Made by a program: the position numbers and the translations under genes. Below, one piece after another: positions 1 to 8,603 of a DNA stretch of 64,000 nucleotides. Position 1 is the stretch's first letter, and every line of letters starts with the position of its first letter. Source of the stretch: Allopusillimonas ginsengisoli (GTDB lineage Bacteria; Pseudomonadota; Gammaproteobacteria; Burkholderiales; Burkholderiaceae_B); NCBI RefSeq assembly GCF_004153455.1, contig NZ_SDQE01000003.1, positions 1 through 64,000 on the forward strand, given 5' to 3'. The notes beneath the pieces are model-generated. The model saw only the letters and a program-made list of their open reading frames with translations. It did not search any database and was not told the DNA's origin.

Positions 1-445
1 TTACCTGTACTGCCCGAACCGCTTACTGCGTGCTGTTCGTTAAGCAGAGAAACGAGATTATGAAGGAGTTTTTTGCGCTTGTCAAATCGACCCTTCGTAC
101 CGCGTTTACTGCCGCTTCGCCCCGCACCGTGCGATCCTGAACCCGCGCCTGGCGTTCCTGAAGGAATCAACCGGCCCTGCGGTTCGATCAGCACATCAGG
201 GTAAACCCTAACGTTGTGTGCTGCGAAGAACAGAACTATAGCATAGCTATTTTTATCCGCGCAAGTCGATTTACCCCGCCAAATACGCCGGCCGCACCCA
301 AAAATACCCTGTCTTTGCAGCAAGCCTTTGAAACATAATTGAAATGTTTTTTTGAGCGAGAGAAAAAATATTTTGGCCACCCTTGATAATCGGCGCGCCA
401 CAGGGAGGTTTTAAGGTTTTTTCCCTTAAACCGTCCCATGAAAAT
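1..445. other. Left-edge stretch without a recognisable gene
   Basis: No convincing gene is visible here. A minus-strand frame stays open from about position 410 to the left edge, but it has no ATG, its product is rich in Gly, Ser, Arg and Lys, and I recognise nothing in it. The part from about 230 to 440 is clearly more AT-rich than the rest of the window, which suggests foreign or degraded DNA. It lies beside the 23-bp repeats that follow, so it may belong to an insertion element extending to the left of the window. That is inference only. Confidence 0.3.
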
Positions 446-571
446 GAATTACCGCGGCAAATCGCGGTGAATTACCGCGGCAGATCGAGGTGACGGTGAG
501 TTACCCAGGCAAATCGCCGTGGATTACCGAGGCAGATCGCCGTGGATTACCAAGGCAGATCGCGGTGAATG
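446..571. repeat. Five 23-bp direct repeats, possible IS21-type end
   Basis: Five imperfect direct repeats with consensus RATTACCNNGGCARATCGC followed by NGTG start near 447, 470, 499, 522 and 545. Four are head to tail, and about five extra bases separate the second from the third. Multiple short direct repeats at a terminus, where the transposase binds, are typical of IS21-family elements. No istA or istB gene is present in the window, so this is either a remnant or one end of an element outside it. The repeats are seen directly; the family assignment is from memory and tentative. Confidence 0.5.
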
Positions 572-666
572 AATAGTGCCGGTGACAGAAAAATGGGCGG
601 CGGCTGGATAGCCCCCTGCGCAATTAGAGCAAGCCAGCCCCATCAAAATGGACTGGATGTGAAAGC

Positions 667-692
667 GCCGCCCCCGCCTCAGGCGGCTTTTT
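667..692 (+). terminator. Rho-independent terminator candidate
   Basis: A GCCGCC arm at 667-672 pairs with GGCGGC at 682-687 across a 9-base loop and is followed at once by five T residues. No plus-strand gene precedes it in the window. It would end a transcript coming from the repeat region or a small untranslated RNA lying between about 571 and 692. Confidence 0.5.
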
Positions 693-803
693 CTGCATCC
701 ACTGCGCATAAAAGAAAGGCCTCATCAATTAAACCTTACTTCAACAGCCCCCTCCACGCTGTCCCTGGCAATTCCTGTACAGGGCGTCTATATAGGGTTC
801 CTG

Positions 804-985
804 CTTGAGATTTCTGCTTGAGATTTCTGCTTGGGATTTCTGCTTGGGATTTCTGCTTGGGATTTCTGCTTGGGATTTCTGCTTGGGACTTCTGCTTGGG
901 ACTTCTGCTTGAGGCTTCTGCTTGAGGCTTCTGCTTGGGACTTCTGCTTGGGACTTCTGCTTGGGACTTCTGCTTGGGACTTCTG
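804..985. repeat. 13-bp tandem repeat array, 14 units
   Basis: Fourteen head-to-tail copies of a 13-bp unit, consensus CTTGGGAYTTCTG, fill exactly 182 bp. The variants run in blocks: two CTTGAGATT, four CTTGGGATT, two CTTGGGACT, two CTTGAGGCT, four CTTGGGACT. The block order suggests growth by duplication of neighbouring units. A 13-bp period shifts the reading frame at each copy, and every frame lacks stops because the unit contains none, so the peptides it would encode are artefacts. It lies about 300 bp upstream of rng and is likely variable in copy number between strains. Confidence 0.95.
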
Positions 986-1228
986 CATAGGGATCCCATA
1001 TGTAGCGCCTATACGTAACTCCTTTATATGGTTTGCGTATTAGCGTCTGTATGGACTTTTCTGCTTGCCGCCCTCCAGCGTCCGCCCTCCCACCAGGACG
1101 TTACATGGGGAGTTGGCCTGCGCACACCCTTGCGCGGCGCCGGAAGATTTTCGCAGCAATGGCTTTCGCGAATCACACAAATACGCTTGCGGCACAAAAC
1201 CAATCAGCAAAGATCCGCGCGCACACTC

Positions 1229-1234
1229 TATACT
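1229..1234 (+). promoter_or_regulatory. Candidate -10 element for rng
   Basis: TATACT lies 54 bp upstream of the rng start codon and would give a leader of about 45-50 nucleotides. No good -35 hexamer is seen at the usual spacing, so this is weak support for a promoter. Confidence 0.3.
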
Positions 1235-1288
1235 TTCCGGAAGATACACATCCCCTATCACAACAGATCACCTATCCGGACTCGCCAC

Positions 1289-2758
1289 ATGCCCTTCAAC
1301 GAAGACATCCTGATCAACGTGACCCCCTTTGAAACCCGTGTCGCACTGGTTGAGCAAGGCGCCGTGCAGGAAATCCATGTTGAGCGCAGTATTCAGCGCG
1401 GCCACGTCGGCAATCTTTATCTGGGCAAAGTCGTGCGCGTGCTGCCTGGCATGCAAAGCGCTTTTGTCGATATCGGCCTGGAACGGGCCGCATTCATTCA
1501 TGTTGCTGATCTTCGGCAAAATCGCAACGAGCGCAGCAATGGCATCGCTGTAACACCCATAGAAAAGCTGTTGTTCGAAGGACAGTCGCTGTTGGTGCAA
1601 GTGATCAAAGATCCCTTGGGCACCAAAGGCGCCAGGCTTTCCACCCAGATCAGTATCGCGGGGCGCATGCTGGTATACCTGCCCTACGATCCGCATGTTG
1701 GCATTTCCCAGAAAATCGAATCGGAAGAGGAGCGCAACGCGCTGCGCGAACGGGTGATTGGCCTGCGACCTGCCGATGAAACCGGCGGATTCATCGTTCG
1801 CACGCAAGCCGAGGTCGCCAGCGACGAAGAGCTGCAGGCCGACCAATCGTATCTGCGTACCATCTGGGCCAGCATACAGGACAAGGCCAAGCGCCAGCCC
1901 GCACCCTCGCTGCTGTATACCGATCTGACGCTTCCGCAGCGCGTGCTGAGGGATATGGTGTGCCCGACGACAGGCTCGATTCTCATTGACTCACGCACGA
2001 CCACGCAACAGTTGCTGGAATGGGCAAGTGTGTATACACCGTCTGTGCTGGAACGCATCCGGCATTACAGTGGGGAGCGCCCCCTCTTTGACATGGCGGG
2101 GGTGGATGAGGAAATCGCGCGTGCGCTGTCTCGCCGCGTGGACCTCAAGTCAGGGGGATACCTGATTATTGACCAGACCGAAGCGCTGACCACTGTTGAT
2201 GTCAATACCGGCGGCTACATCGGCGGCCGCAACTTCGACGACACTATTTTCAAAACCAATCTCGAAGCAGCGGTCGCGGTGGCGCGTCAACTCAGGCTGC
2301 GCAATCTGGGCGGCATTATCATCCTGGATTTCATTGACATGGACGATCCCGAGCACCGCAGCTCGGTGCTGGCCGAACTGAACAAGGCGCTCGCGAAAGA
2401 CAGAACACGGATGACGGTGAGCGGATTCAGTCAGTTGGGGCTGGTGGAACTGACCCGCAAACGTACCAGGGATTCGTTGGCGCATCAGCTGTGCGAGCCC
2501 TGCCCTACCTGCCAGGCGCGCGGAAATGTACGTACGGCGCGTACCCTGTGTTATGAAATACTCAGGGAAATCCTGCGCGAGTCGCGCCAGTTCAACCCCA
2601 AGGAATTCCGCATTCTTGCCTCGCAGGCCATTGTGGATCTGTTTCTTGAAGAGGAAAGCACGCACTTGGCCATGCTGGGCGATTTCGTCGGCAAACCGAT
2701 TTCGCTGGAGGTCGAAACCCAGTACTCTCAGGAACAATACGACATCGTGCTGATATAA
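1289..2758 (+). CDS. rng: Ribonuclease G
   Basis: This endoribonuclease of the RNase E/G family trims the 5' end of 16S rRNA and takes part in mRNA decay in the cytoplasm. The product is 489 residues, matching the family length for RNase G, and lacks the long C-terminal scaffold of RNase E. An S1 RNA-binding domain occupies about residues 37-120. The metal-binding aspartates are seen as D304 (in VDVNTG) and D347 (in ILDFIDM), and the zinc-link cysteines lie in CEPCPTC (402-408). The ATG at 1289 is chosen because the product then begins NEDILINVTPFE, as family members do; the frame is open further upstream but that part is unconserved. In many betaproteobacteria maf and rlmH lie just upstream. 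Here they are replaced by the repeat-bearing stretch. Confidence 0.95.
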   Translation: MPFNEDILINVTPFETRVALVEQGAVQEIHVERSIQRGHVGNLYLGKVVRVLPGMQSAFVDIGLERAAFIHVADLRQNRNERSNGIAVTPIEKLLFEGQSLLVQVIKDPLGTKGARLSTQISIAGRMLVYLPYDPHVGISQKIESEEERNALRERVIGLRPADETGGFIVRTQAEVASDEELQADQSYLRTIWASIQDKAKRQPAPSLLYTDLTLPQRVLRDMVCPTTGSILIDSRTTTQQLLEWASVYTPSVLERIRHYSGERPLFDMAGVDEEIARALSRRVDLKSGGYLIIDQTEALTTVDVNTGGYIGGRNFDDTIFKTNLEAAVAVARQLRLRNLGGIIILDFIDMDDPEHRSSVLAELNKALAKDRTRMTVSGFSQLGLVELTRKRTRDSLAHQLCEPCPTCQARGNVRTARTLCYEILREILRESRQFNPKEFRILASQAIVDLFLEEESTHLAMLGDFVGKPISLEVETQYSQEQYDIVLI

Positions 2759-2765
2759 AAGGATG

Positions 2766-2794
2766 GGGGTGCCTCGCATGCAGCCCCCTTCAAT
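2766..2794. terminator. Weak hairpin between convergent rng and lipoprotein gene
   Basis: A G-rich arm (GGGGGTGC) and a C-rich arm (GCAGCCCCC) can pair with one bulge and are followed by a short T-containing tail. It sits in the 46-bp space between the stops of two converging genes, where a bidirectional terminator would be expected. The T tract is poor, so confidence is limited. Confidence 0.35.
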
Positions 2795-2804
2795 TGAGCG
2801 CCGA

Positions 2805-3299
2805 TCAGTCCGCTGCCCTGTCCTGCGGACAAACCTCCGGATTGAGCATCGCTTGATAGACCATGTCGATGCGCCGCAGCGTTGCCGCGTCAGCGTAGTA
2901 GGAATAGGCCTTTGCCTTGACGCGGTCGTCGGCCAGGTAATTGGGTTTGTACTGGATCAGGTCTATCATCACCGCATGCTCATACGATGAAGACGGCTCG
3001 CGCATGTCGATGATGGTAGCGTAACTGGTCTGATCTTTATCCAGCGCAAACTTGGGCGCGTAGCCACATGCCTGCTCGTGCTTGAACAAGGCCATTTGCA
3101 GCGTGGGGAAGTTCCCTGGCAGTATGCGTTCGCCCCGGAAATAGACCGGGTCTCGCAGATCGGACATTCTCAATCCGGCGGGAGTGGATGCGCAGCCGGC
3201 CATCAAGGCGAATGCGGTGAACGCCAGGGTAGCCTGGATTACTTTGCGCAAACCCGGTTCCCCAAGCCTGCGTGTAGTCGTGACGGTTGTGGTTTTCAT
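2805..3299 (-). CDS. Putative lipoprotein
   Basis: A 164-residue protein with a bacterial lipoprotein signal: a basic N-terminus, a hydrophobic stretch at about 20-34 and the lipobox L-M-A-G-C with the lipidated cysteine at residue 36. The mature part is about 128 residues, mostly soluble, with charged helices and three further cysteines. I do not recognise a named family beyond hypothetical lipoproteins of the Bordetella group. It is transcribed in the same direction as msbA and starts 17 bp after that gene's stop, so the two are probably one operon. Its likely location is the inner leaflet of the outer membrane; its role is unknown. Confidence 0.75.
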   Translation of the reverse strand: MKTTTVTTTRRLGEPGLRKVIQATLAFTAFALMAGCASTPAGLRMSDLRDPVYFRGERILPGNFPTLQMALFKHEQACGYAPKFALDKDQTSYATIIDMREPSSSYEHAVMIDLIQYKPNYLADDRVKAKAYSYYADAATLRRIDMVYQAMLNPEVCPQDRAAD

Positions 3300-3316
3300 G
3301 GTGCGGTTTCCTGCGC

Positions 3317-5092
3317 TCAGTCTTCACGGAACTGCATGCGGTACAGTGACGCATACAGGCCTTTTTTCTCGAGCAGTTCCTGATGCCTGCCTTGCTCGAC
3401 GATGTGGCCGGCATCCAGTACGACGATGCGATCAGCCTTCTGGACGGTGGACAGTCGATGGGCGATGACCAGCGTGGTACGCCCGACCATCAATCGCTCC
3501 AGGGATGCCTGCACTTGCATTTCGGACTCGTTATCCAGCGCCGAGGTGGCTTCGTCCAGGATAAGGATAGGAGCATTCTTGATCAGTGCACGGGCAATGG
3601 CCAGCCTCTGGCGCTGCCCGCCTGATAGCTGACTGGCATTTTCCCCCACCTGAGTTTCGACGCCATCAGGCAGCCCGTCAACGAATTCCAGCAGATTTGC
3701 CGCCGCCAATGCCTGACGTACTTCGTCGTGACTGGAATCACCCCAGGCGCCATACCCGACGTTTTCGGCAATCGTGCCGTCAAACAAGACAACATCCTGG
3801 CTGACCAACGATAGATGAGACCGCAACTCGCCGAGCTTGATGTCCTGAATATCCTGGCCATCGATCAGCACCTGGCCGCTGACGGGTGCGATAAAGCGCG
3901 GCAACATATTGACCAGCGTCGTCTTGCCGCTGCCTGATCTGCCCACCAATGCGATGGTTTGCCCGGGTTCGGCCACAAATGACACGTCGTCGAGGGTATC
4001 GCGCTGGGAGTCCGGGAAGCGATGATGGATGTTGCGAAACTCTACGCGCCCCTGTACGGGGTGGGCCAGCTTCTTGGAACCCGTGTCGCTTTCTGGATCC
4101 TGGTCTATCAAGGTAAACACACTTTCGGCGGAAATCAGCATGCGCTGCATCGCGCTGGCAATCTTGGTCAGGCGCTTCATGGGATCGAATATCTGCCCGA
4201 GCGCCGTCATGAAGGCGGCGAAGCTTCCGACCGTCAGCCCTGAATGATTGGCCTGATATAGCGCAACCGCGATCACGGCTGCGACGGAAATGGCAATCGC
4301 GAACTGGGACAGCGGCGACATGGCTGCATCCGCTGTCGCCGCGCGCATGGCAAAGCGGCGCAGCTTGCCATTGACGTAGCTGAAACGGTCAGACTCACGC
4401 CCATAGCCATTAAACAGCTTGATGACACGCTGGCCCACGATGCCCTCGCGTACGACGCGGGTCAGCTCGGCGTTCATGCCTATGGTTTCGCGGTTGATGC
4501 GTCGCAGGCGCTTGATGAAGATGCGCATGATCAATGTCGATACCGGCAGCATGACGATAACAATGACCGTAAGCTGCCAGGACATGTACAGCAGTACACA
4601 CAGCAGGGCAAACACAACAAGCGTCTCGCGGACGATCACTGTAATGACTTCTGTGGCCAGGCTGGTGACCGTACCTGCGTCGATCGTGAACCGGTTCAGC
4701 AGGCGGCCGGAATCGCCTCGCTTGAAGTCCTCATCCGACAGGCCGAGCAGCCGTTCGAACATATCTTTGCGCAGCCCAAGCAGAAGATTGTTCGCCACCC
4801 AGGCCAGCAAATAATTGCTGCTGAATACGCAAAGCCCCCTCAACAGCATCAACCCGATGACCGCCAGGGGTATGGACCAGACATAGGAAGGCTTGGCGCC
4901 GGAAAAGCCGTCGTCAAGCAAAGGTTTCATGATGATGGCGAGCGTTGGCTGGGTGGCCGCCGCAATGCTGACAAGCACAATGGCCAGCACGATGACTTTC
5001 CAGTATTGGGCGACCCGGCTGTATATCCGGCCCCAAAGGCTGTTATTGACGGGGTCCGAACCGGACGCATCGGCTTTTGCGGCTGACTTCAA
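3317..5092 (-). CDS. msbA: Lipid A export ABC transporter MsbA
   Basis: This half-transporter flips lipid A-core LPS across the inner membrane and works as a homodimer. The 591-residue protein has an N-terminal transmembrane domain (about 30-320) followed by an ABC ATPase domain. Visible motifs are Walker A GRSGSGKTT (385-392), signature LSGGQ (489-493) and Walker B ILILDEATSALD. The only workable start in front of the first membrane segment is a TTG at 5092: an in-frame stop lies 15 bp upstream, and the first in-frame ATG falls after the first helix. A TATATA box lies only 14 bp above this start and no Shine-Dalgarno is evident. It is divergent from a heptosyltransferase-like gene, which fits LPS assembly. 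Confidence 0.93.
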   Translation of the reverse strand: MKSAAKADASGSDPVNNSLWGRIYSRVAQYWKVIVLAIVLVSIAAATQPTLAIIMKPLLDDGFSGAKPSYVWSIPLAVIGLMLLRGLCVFSSNYLLAWVANNLLLGLRKDMFERLLGLSDEDFKRGDSGRLLNRFTIDAGTVTSLATEVITVIVRETLVVFALLCVLLYMSWQLTVIVIVMLPVSTLIMRIFIKRLRRINRETIGMNAELTRVVREGIVGQRVIKLFNGYGRESDRFSYVNGKLRRFAMRAATADAAMSPLSQFAIAISVAAVIAVALYQANHSGLTVGSFAAFMTALGQIFDPMKRLTKIASAMQRMLISAESVFTLIDQDPESDTGSKKLAHPVQGRVEFRNIHHRFPDSQRDTLDDVSFVAEPGQTIALVGRSGSGKTTLVNMLPRFIAPVSGQVLIDGQDIQDIKLGELRSHLSLVSQDVVLFDGTIAENVGYGAWGDSSHDEVRQALAAANLLEFVDGLPDGVETQVGENASQLSGGQRQRLAIARALIKNAPILILDEATSALDNESEMQVQASLERLMVGRTTLVIAHRLSTVQKADRIVVLDAGHIVEQGRHQELLEKKGLYASLYRMQFRED

Positions 5093-5202
5093 AAATTGAC
5101 TCGCTTATATACTATTGGACTGGTCATTTTAACGTTCCCGGGACGGCAGGCGATGACCCATGCCAGCCGCCAAGTCCCTGATCTTAACTTAACAACCGCC
5201 TG

Positions 5203-6159
5203 ATGCCGATACCGACTGTCATTTATGTACGACTTCCCAATTGGATAGGCGATGTCTGCATGAGCCTGCCCAGCCTGGAAGCACTGCTCGCCACCCAGAT
5301 TCCGGTGGTGGTGTGCGCACGGCCCTGGGCGCGTGATTTGCTTTCGGGATTCGACCTGGCGGGCTTCATCGAAATGAAGGGGCGCTGGCGCGAGGATCGC
5401 GCTACCGTCCATGCCTATCGGAAAAGGGCCCAGCACCGCCATCCCCACGGCCTGCTGCTGCCGGACTCCCTCTCGAGCGCAATGGTGTTCAAGTTTGCCG
5501 GAATACCCAGCGCTGGCTATCGTGACGACGGTCGCAGCCTGATTTTGCGCTGGCCCATGAACAAGCCTGGCGGCGCCCTGCACGCAGTGCAGTCCTGGCA
5601 TCACGTTACCACTCAGGCACTCAAGCGCTGGGGCGTGCCAACGACCCCGCTACCGTCTCGCCGCCGCCTGGGACTGCCCCTGACCGAGCGCCACCAGGCC
5701 GAAGCGCTCGATGCGATCGCCAAGGCAGGGCTGGAGCCTGAACGCTTCATCCTGATAGCCCCGACAGCGACAGGCCTGCATCAGGGCAAAGTCAAGGTCT
5801 GGCCGTTTTACGACAGGCTTGCCAGGCATCTGCAGGCCCAGGGCAGAACAGTCGTTATGTGCCCTCCACCGGCAGAAGCAGATGCCGCCAAAGTGGCGGC
5901 GCCCACCGCGCAACTTTTGTCTCCCCTTAAACTGGGCGCGTTTGCTACACTCACTCGGCTTGCAACGCTGGTCGTCTGCAACGATTCAGGCGTTTCGCAT
6001 CTTGCGGCCGCAGCAGGCGCCCGGCAACTGACGCTCTTTGGTGTAACACAACCTGAACGTACGGGTCCGTGGTCCGAAACGGCGTCATGTCTGGGCGATG
6101 CCCATGCGTGGCCCAGTCTTGATCTGACGATTGAACAATTGCAAACCCTTTTGCCTTAG
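5203..6159 (+). CDS. Glycosyltransferase family 9, heptosyltransferase-like
   Basis: The product (318 residues) belongs to the GT9 family, which transfers ADP-heptose to the inner core of LPS at the cytoplasmic face of the inner membrane. The N-terminal motif RLPNWIGDVCMSLPSL (10-25) is the family hallmark and resembles WaaF. The C-terminal nucleotide-sugar site shows CNDSGVSHLAAA (259-270). It lies opposite msbA, and a YdcF-type gene follows 33 bp downstream. It may be WaaF or a paralogue adding another heptose; sequence alone does not settle the acceptor. Confidence 0.85.
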   Translation: MPIPTVIYVRLPNWIGDVCMSLPSLEALLATQIPVVVCARPWARDLLSGFDLAGFIEMKGRWREDRATVHAYRKRAQHRHPHGLLLPDSLSSAMVFKFAGIPSAGYRDDGRSLILRWPMNKPGGALHAVQSWHHVTTQALKRWGVPTTPLPSRRRLGLPLTERHQAEALDAIAKAGLEPERFILIAPTATGLHQGKVKVWPFYDRLARHLQAQGRTVVMCPPPAEADAAKVAAPTAQLLSPLKLGAFATLTRLATLVVCNDSGVSHLAAAAGARQLTLFGVTQPERTGPWSETASCLGDAHAWPSLDLTIEQLQTLLP

Positions 6160-6192
6160 CATACGCAACCTGAGAAAACCTGACGACAGCGC

Positions 6193-6957
6193 ATGAGTCT
6201 ATCGAGCTTTCTGACCAACCTGGTGATTCCCGCCAATCTTTGCATTGCCCTGCTGCTGCTGGGTGCTGTGTTTTACATAGCGCGCCACCGTAAAACAGGT
6301 TTTGTGCTGGCGACGACAGGTTTGTGCTGGGCCCTATTCTGGTCTCTGCCCGCTTCGTCGTTATGGGCTGGTGGACGACTCGAGCAACTGCATCCGTGGC
6401 AGCCCCCCGCCAGCCTGCCCAAGGCCCAGGCCATTGTCGTGCTTGGCGGCAGCACCGCGAACAGCCGCGCGAACTGGTTTCAGCCCAGCATCGGCGATTC
6501 CACCGTCTCTCGCGTGGAAACCGCAGGCGTCCTGTATCAAGCGGGCCGGGCGCCGCTGATCGTACTGTCAGGTGCCGCGCTGGACGGCAACGTGAGCGAG
6601 GCACAAATGATGGCCAACAGGCTGGAACACCAGGGCGTTCCAGGGCGCGCCTTATTACTTGAAACCCGCAGCTTCACCACCCACGAGAACGCGCTGTACA
6701 CAGCCGAACTGCTGCACGAGCGCAATATCAGCCATGTGTTGCTGGTGACGTCGTCGCTGCACATGCCGCGCGCGATGGCTGTATTTCTCAAGCAAGGCAT
6801 TGATGTCGTCGCAGCGCCCGCGCCTGCGCAAATCACCGTGCCCGACGAACCCGGCTTTTCGTTCTGGCAGCCCAATATGCGCGCGCTATCGGCCAGCCGC
6901 TCCATCGTCAAGGAGTACGTCGCGCTGCTGGTGTACTGGATGCGCGGCTGGATTTGA
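6193..6957 (+). CDS. YdcF/ElyC family protein (DUF218)
   Basis: A 254-residue inner-membrane protein with two N-terminal hydrophobic segments (about 8-29 and 35-52) followed by a DUF218 domain. Conserved features are IVVLGG (81-86), the TTHENA block (162-167) and VTSSLHMPRA (185-194). Members such as ElyC and SanA act in envelope integrity and undecaprenyl-phosphate-dependent cell-wall steps, but the biochemical reaction of this family is not firmly known. It probably shares a transcript with the upstream GT9 gene, consistent with an envelope role. Its stop faces the stop of the GT2 gene 6 bp away. Confidence 0.85.
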   Translation: MSLSSFLTNLVIPANLCIALLLLGAVFYIARHRKTGFVLATTGLCWALFWSLPASSLWAGGRLEQLHPWQPPASLPKAQAIVVLGGSTANSRANWFQPSIGDSTVSRVETAGVLYQAGRAPLIVLSGAALDGNVSEAQMMANRLEHQGVPGRALLLETRSFTTHENALYTAELLHERNISHVLLVTSSLHMPRAMAVFLKQGIDVVAAPAPAQITVPDEPGFSFWQPNMRALSASRSIVKEYVALLVYWMRGWI

Positions 6958-6963
6958 GATTTT

Positions 6964-7719
6964 TTATTCTGATTGCTGTCTGCGGTTCAAAAACAGCAGC
7001 TTGGTGTATCGAAAGAAGCTCCCGGCCCCCGCCATGACGGCAAGAATAAAGCCTTCTTTGCCATCCAGAAATCCACGCCTTACCACGTAGTGCCGGATAA
7101 ATGTCCAGATGGCATGGCCCAGCGCCCCGAGCGCAGAGGTTTTTTTTCCCCGGGCGTGCATCATTCCTGCAGCGACGCTGGAATAATGATTGATCTTGGC
7201 AATAAAGCTTTCAAGATCAGCGTAGGGGTAATGCAGAAAATGGCCCTTGAGAATCGCAACCTGCCCTTGCGGCAGCACGCTTTCGTGTACGGCTACATCC
7301 TTGAAGCGGGCTGTACCACGCCGAAACAAGCGCAGAACGTAATCTGGCCACCAGCCGCTGTGACGTATCCAGCGCCCGCCAAAATTCGACAGGCGGGCAA
7401 TCTTGTAGGCATCGGCTGTCGGATCGGCCATGGCTGCCCCGATGGCGTCGGCCAGTTCTGGTGTGACCCGTTCATCAGCATCGATGGAAAGTACCCAGTC
7501 ACACGTGGCAAGGTCCAGCGCACGGTTTTTCTGGATGCCGAACCCCGGCCAATCTGTGGTCAAGGCGACCTTCGCCCCCAGTGAGGCGGCGATATCGCGA
7601 GTGCCGTCCGTGCTGCCGGAATCGACCACGATGATTTCGTCTGCAAAGCTTACGGACGCCAGGCAGTCGCCGATGTTGTCGGACTCATTCTTGGTGATGA
7701 TAATGACGGACAAGGTCAT
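6964..7719 (-). CDS. waaE: WaaE/KdtX-like LPS core glycosyltransferase (GT2)
   Basis: A 251-residue family 2 glycosyltransferase. The N-terminal nucleotide-binding part shows SVIIITKNES and VVDSGSTDGT (31-40), and the metal-binding DxD is D80-A-D82 in SIDADE. The sequence pattern matches WaaE/KdtX enzymes, which add glucose (beta-1,4) to the first heptose of the LPS inner core. The start at 7719 is chosen because its ATG overlaps the TGA of the preceding deacetylase gene (ATGA), a sign of translational coupling. It is the last gene of the core-sugar cluster running from 10638 to 6964. Confidence 0.8.
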   Translation of the reverse strand: MTLSVIIITKNESDNIGDCLASVSFADEIIVVDSGSTDGTRDIAASLGAKVALTTDWPGFGIQKNRALDLATCDWVLSIDADERVTPELADAIGAAMADPTADAYKIARLSNFGGRWIRHSGWWPDYVLRLFRRGTARFKDVAVHESVLPQGQVAILKGHFLHYPYADLESFIAKINHYSSVAAGMMHARGKKTSALGALGHAIWTFIRHYVVRRGFLDGKEGFILAVMAGAGSFFRYTKLLFLNRRQQSE

Positions 7720-8555
7720 TCGTGCTTCCTGTTGCTGCGCTTCCATAGCCTCCAGCGATTATAGACAGGCCCAACCATGGGGTTGCGCGCGATCCAGACT
7801 CGCTGGCCAAACATTTTCCCGCCTCGGTTGCGTACCGATGCACGATAGATGCCCGCCGGATCGGTGCCTGGCCGATTCTGGCCATAGGGAGTGGTGGTGT
7901 AAAGATAGCGAAACCCCGCCTGTTGCGCGATCGGGATATAGTCCTGTTCGAAATAGCCTTCGGGCCAGCAAAAATGGTCTGAGACTTCGCCCAGTTTTTC
8001 TTGCAGGGTTTGACGCGAGAGATCCAGTTCTCGCGCAACATGCACCAACCGGTTTTCCGGGCTGATTTTGTCCCAACGCTTGTGCGTGTGACTATGGCTG
8101 TGGAACTCAAACACACCATCGTTACGCATATGCTCTACCTCGCTCCAGCGCAACATGACGTCGTCAATGCGTCCGGCAGCGATCCGCCGTGTGCACTCAT
8201 GGTGCATGGGTGTTTCGGGCAGCACCCCCTGCCCCAGATGCTGCCGTTTAGGCCCCTCGCCTATCCATGACGTAACAAGAAACAGCGCAGCATTGAAGCC
8301 ATAACGTTTGAGCAATGGGTAAGCATAGACCCAGTTGTCGAGGTAACCGTCATCGAACGTGATCAGGATGGACTTGTGGGCCACGGGGTGACCATTCAGG
8401 TGTTGCGCGAAATCGGCGCAAGTGAGCGAGCGATAACCGTGCCGTTTCAGCCAGGCAAGCTGATTTTCGAAATTTTCGGGGGATGTGGTAATCATCCCCT
8501 TGGATGGCGTGACATGGTGATACATCAACACGGGCACGACGGGCGCAGTACGCAT
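7716..8555 (-). CDS. Polysaccharide deacetylase (NodB fold), copy 1
   Basis: A 279-residue protein of carbohydrate esterase family 4. The metal and base motif TFDDG is at 66-70 (D68, D69) and a histidine-rich motif HSHSHTH at 152-158. No signal peptide is seen, so it probably acts in the cytoplasm on a sugar of the growing LPS core, for example removing an acetyl group from N-acetylglucosamine. It closely resembles the next gene upstream over its whole length, so the two arose by tandem duplication. In Bordetella pertussis a comparable cluster of glycosyltransferases with a deacetylase is known to make the LPS core. Confidence 0.85.
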   Translation of the reverse strand: MRTAPVVPVLMYHHVTPSKGMITTSPENFENQLAWLKRHGYRSLTCADFAQHLNGHPVAHKSILITFDDGYLDNWVYAYPLLKRYGFNAALFLVTSWIGEGPKRQHLGQGVLPETPMHHECTRRIAAGRIDDVMLRWSEVEHMRNDGVFEFHSHSHTHKRWDKISPENRLVHVARELDLSRQTLQEKLGEVSDHFCWPEGYFEQDYIPIAQQAGFRYLYTTTPYGQNRPGTDPAGIYRASVRNRGGKMFGQRVWIARNPMVGPVYNRWRLWKRSNRKHE

Positions 8556-8603
8556 AATGTCTCTCTCTGGGCCTGTCCGGCACAGAATCCAGGTAAATCA
8601 GGC

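Noticed and set aside
1-410. Minus-strand reading frame running off the left edge as a real gene
   Set aside because: It has no ATG, a low-complexity Gly/Ser/Lys/Arg-rich product and no recognisable family; kept only as a note on the left-edge stretch.
804-985. CRISPR array
   Set aside because: The units are 13 bp, directly adjacent without spacers, and no cas gene is present.
736-1043. Repetitive peptides read from both strands of the 13-bp array
   Set aside because: The repeat unit has no stop codon in any frame, so long open frames arise automatically; composition and lack of ribosome sites argue against real genes.
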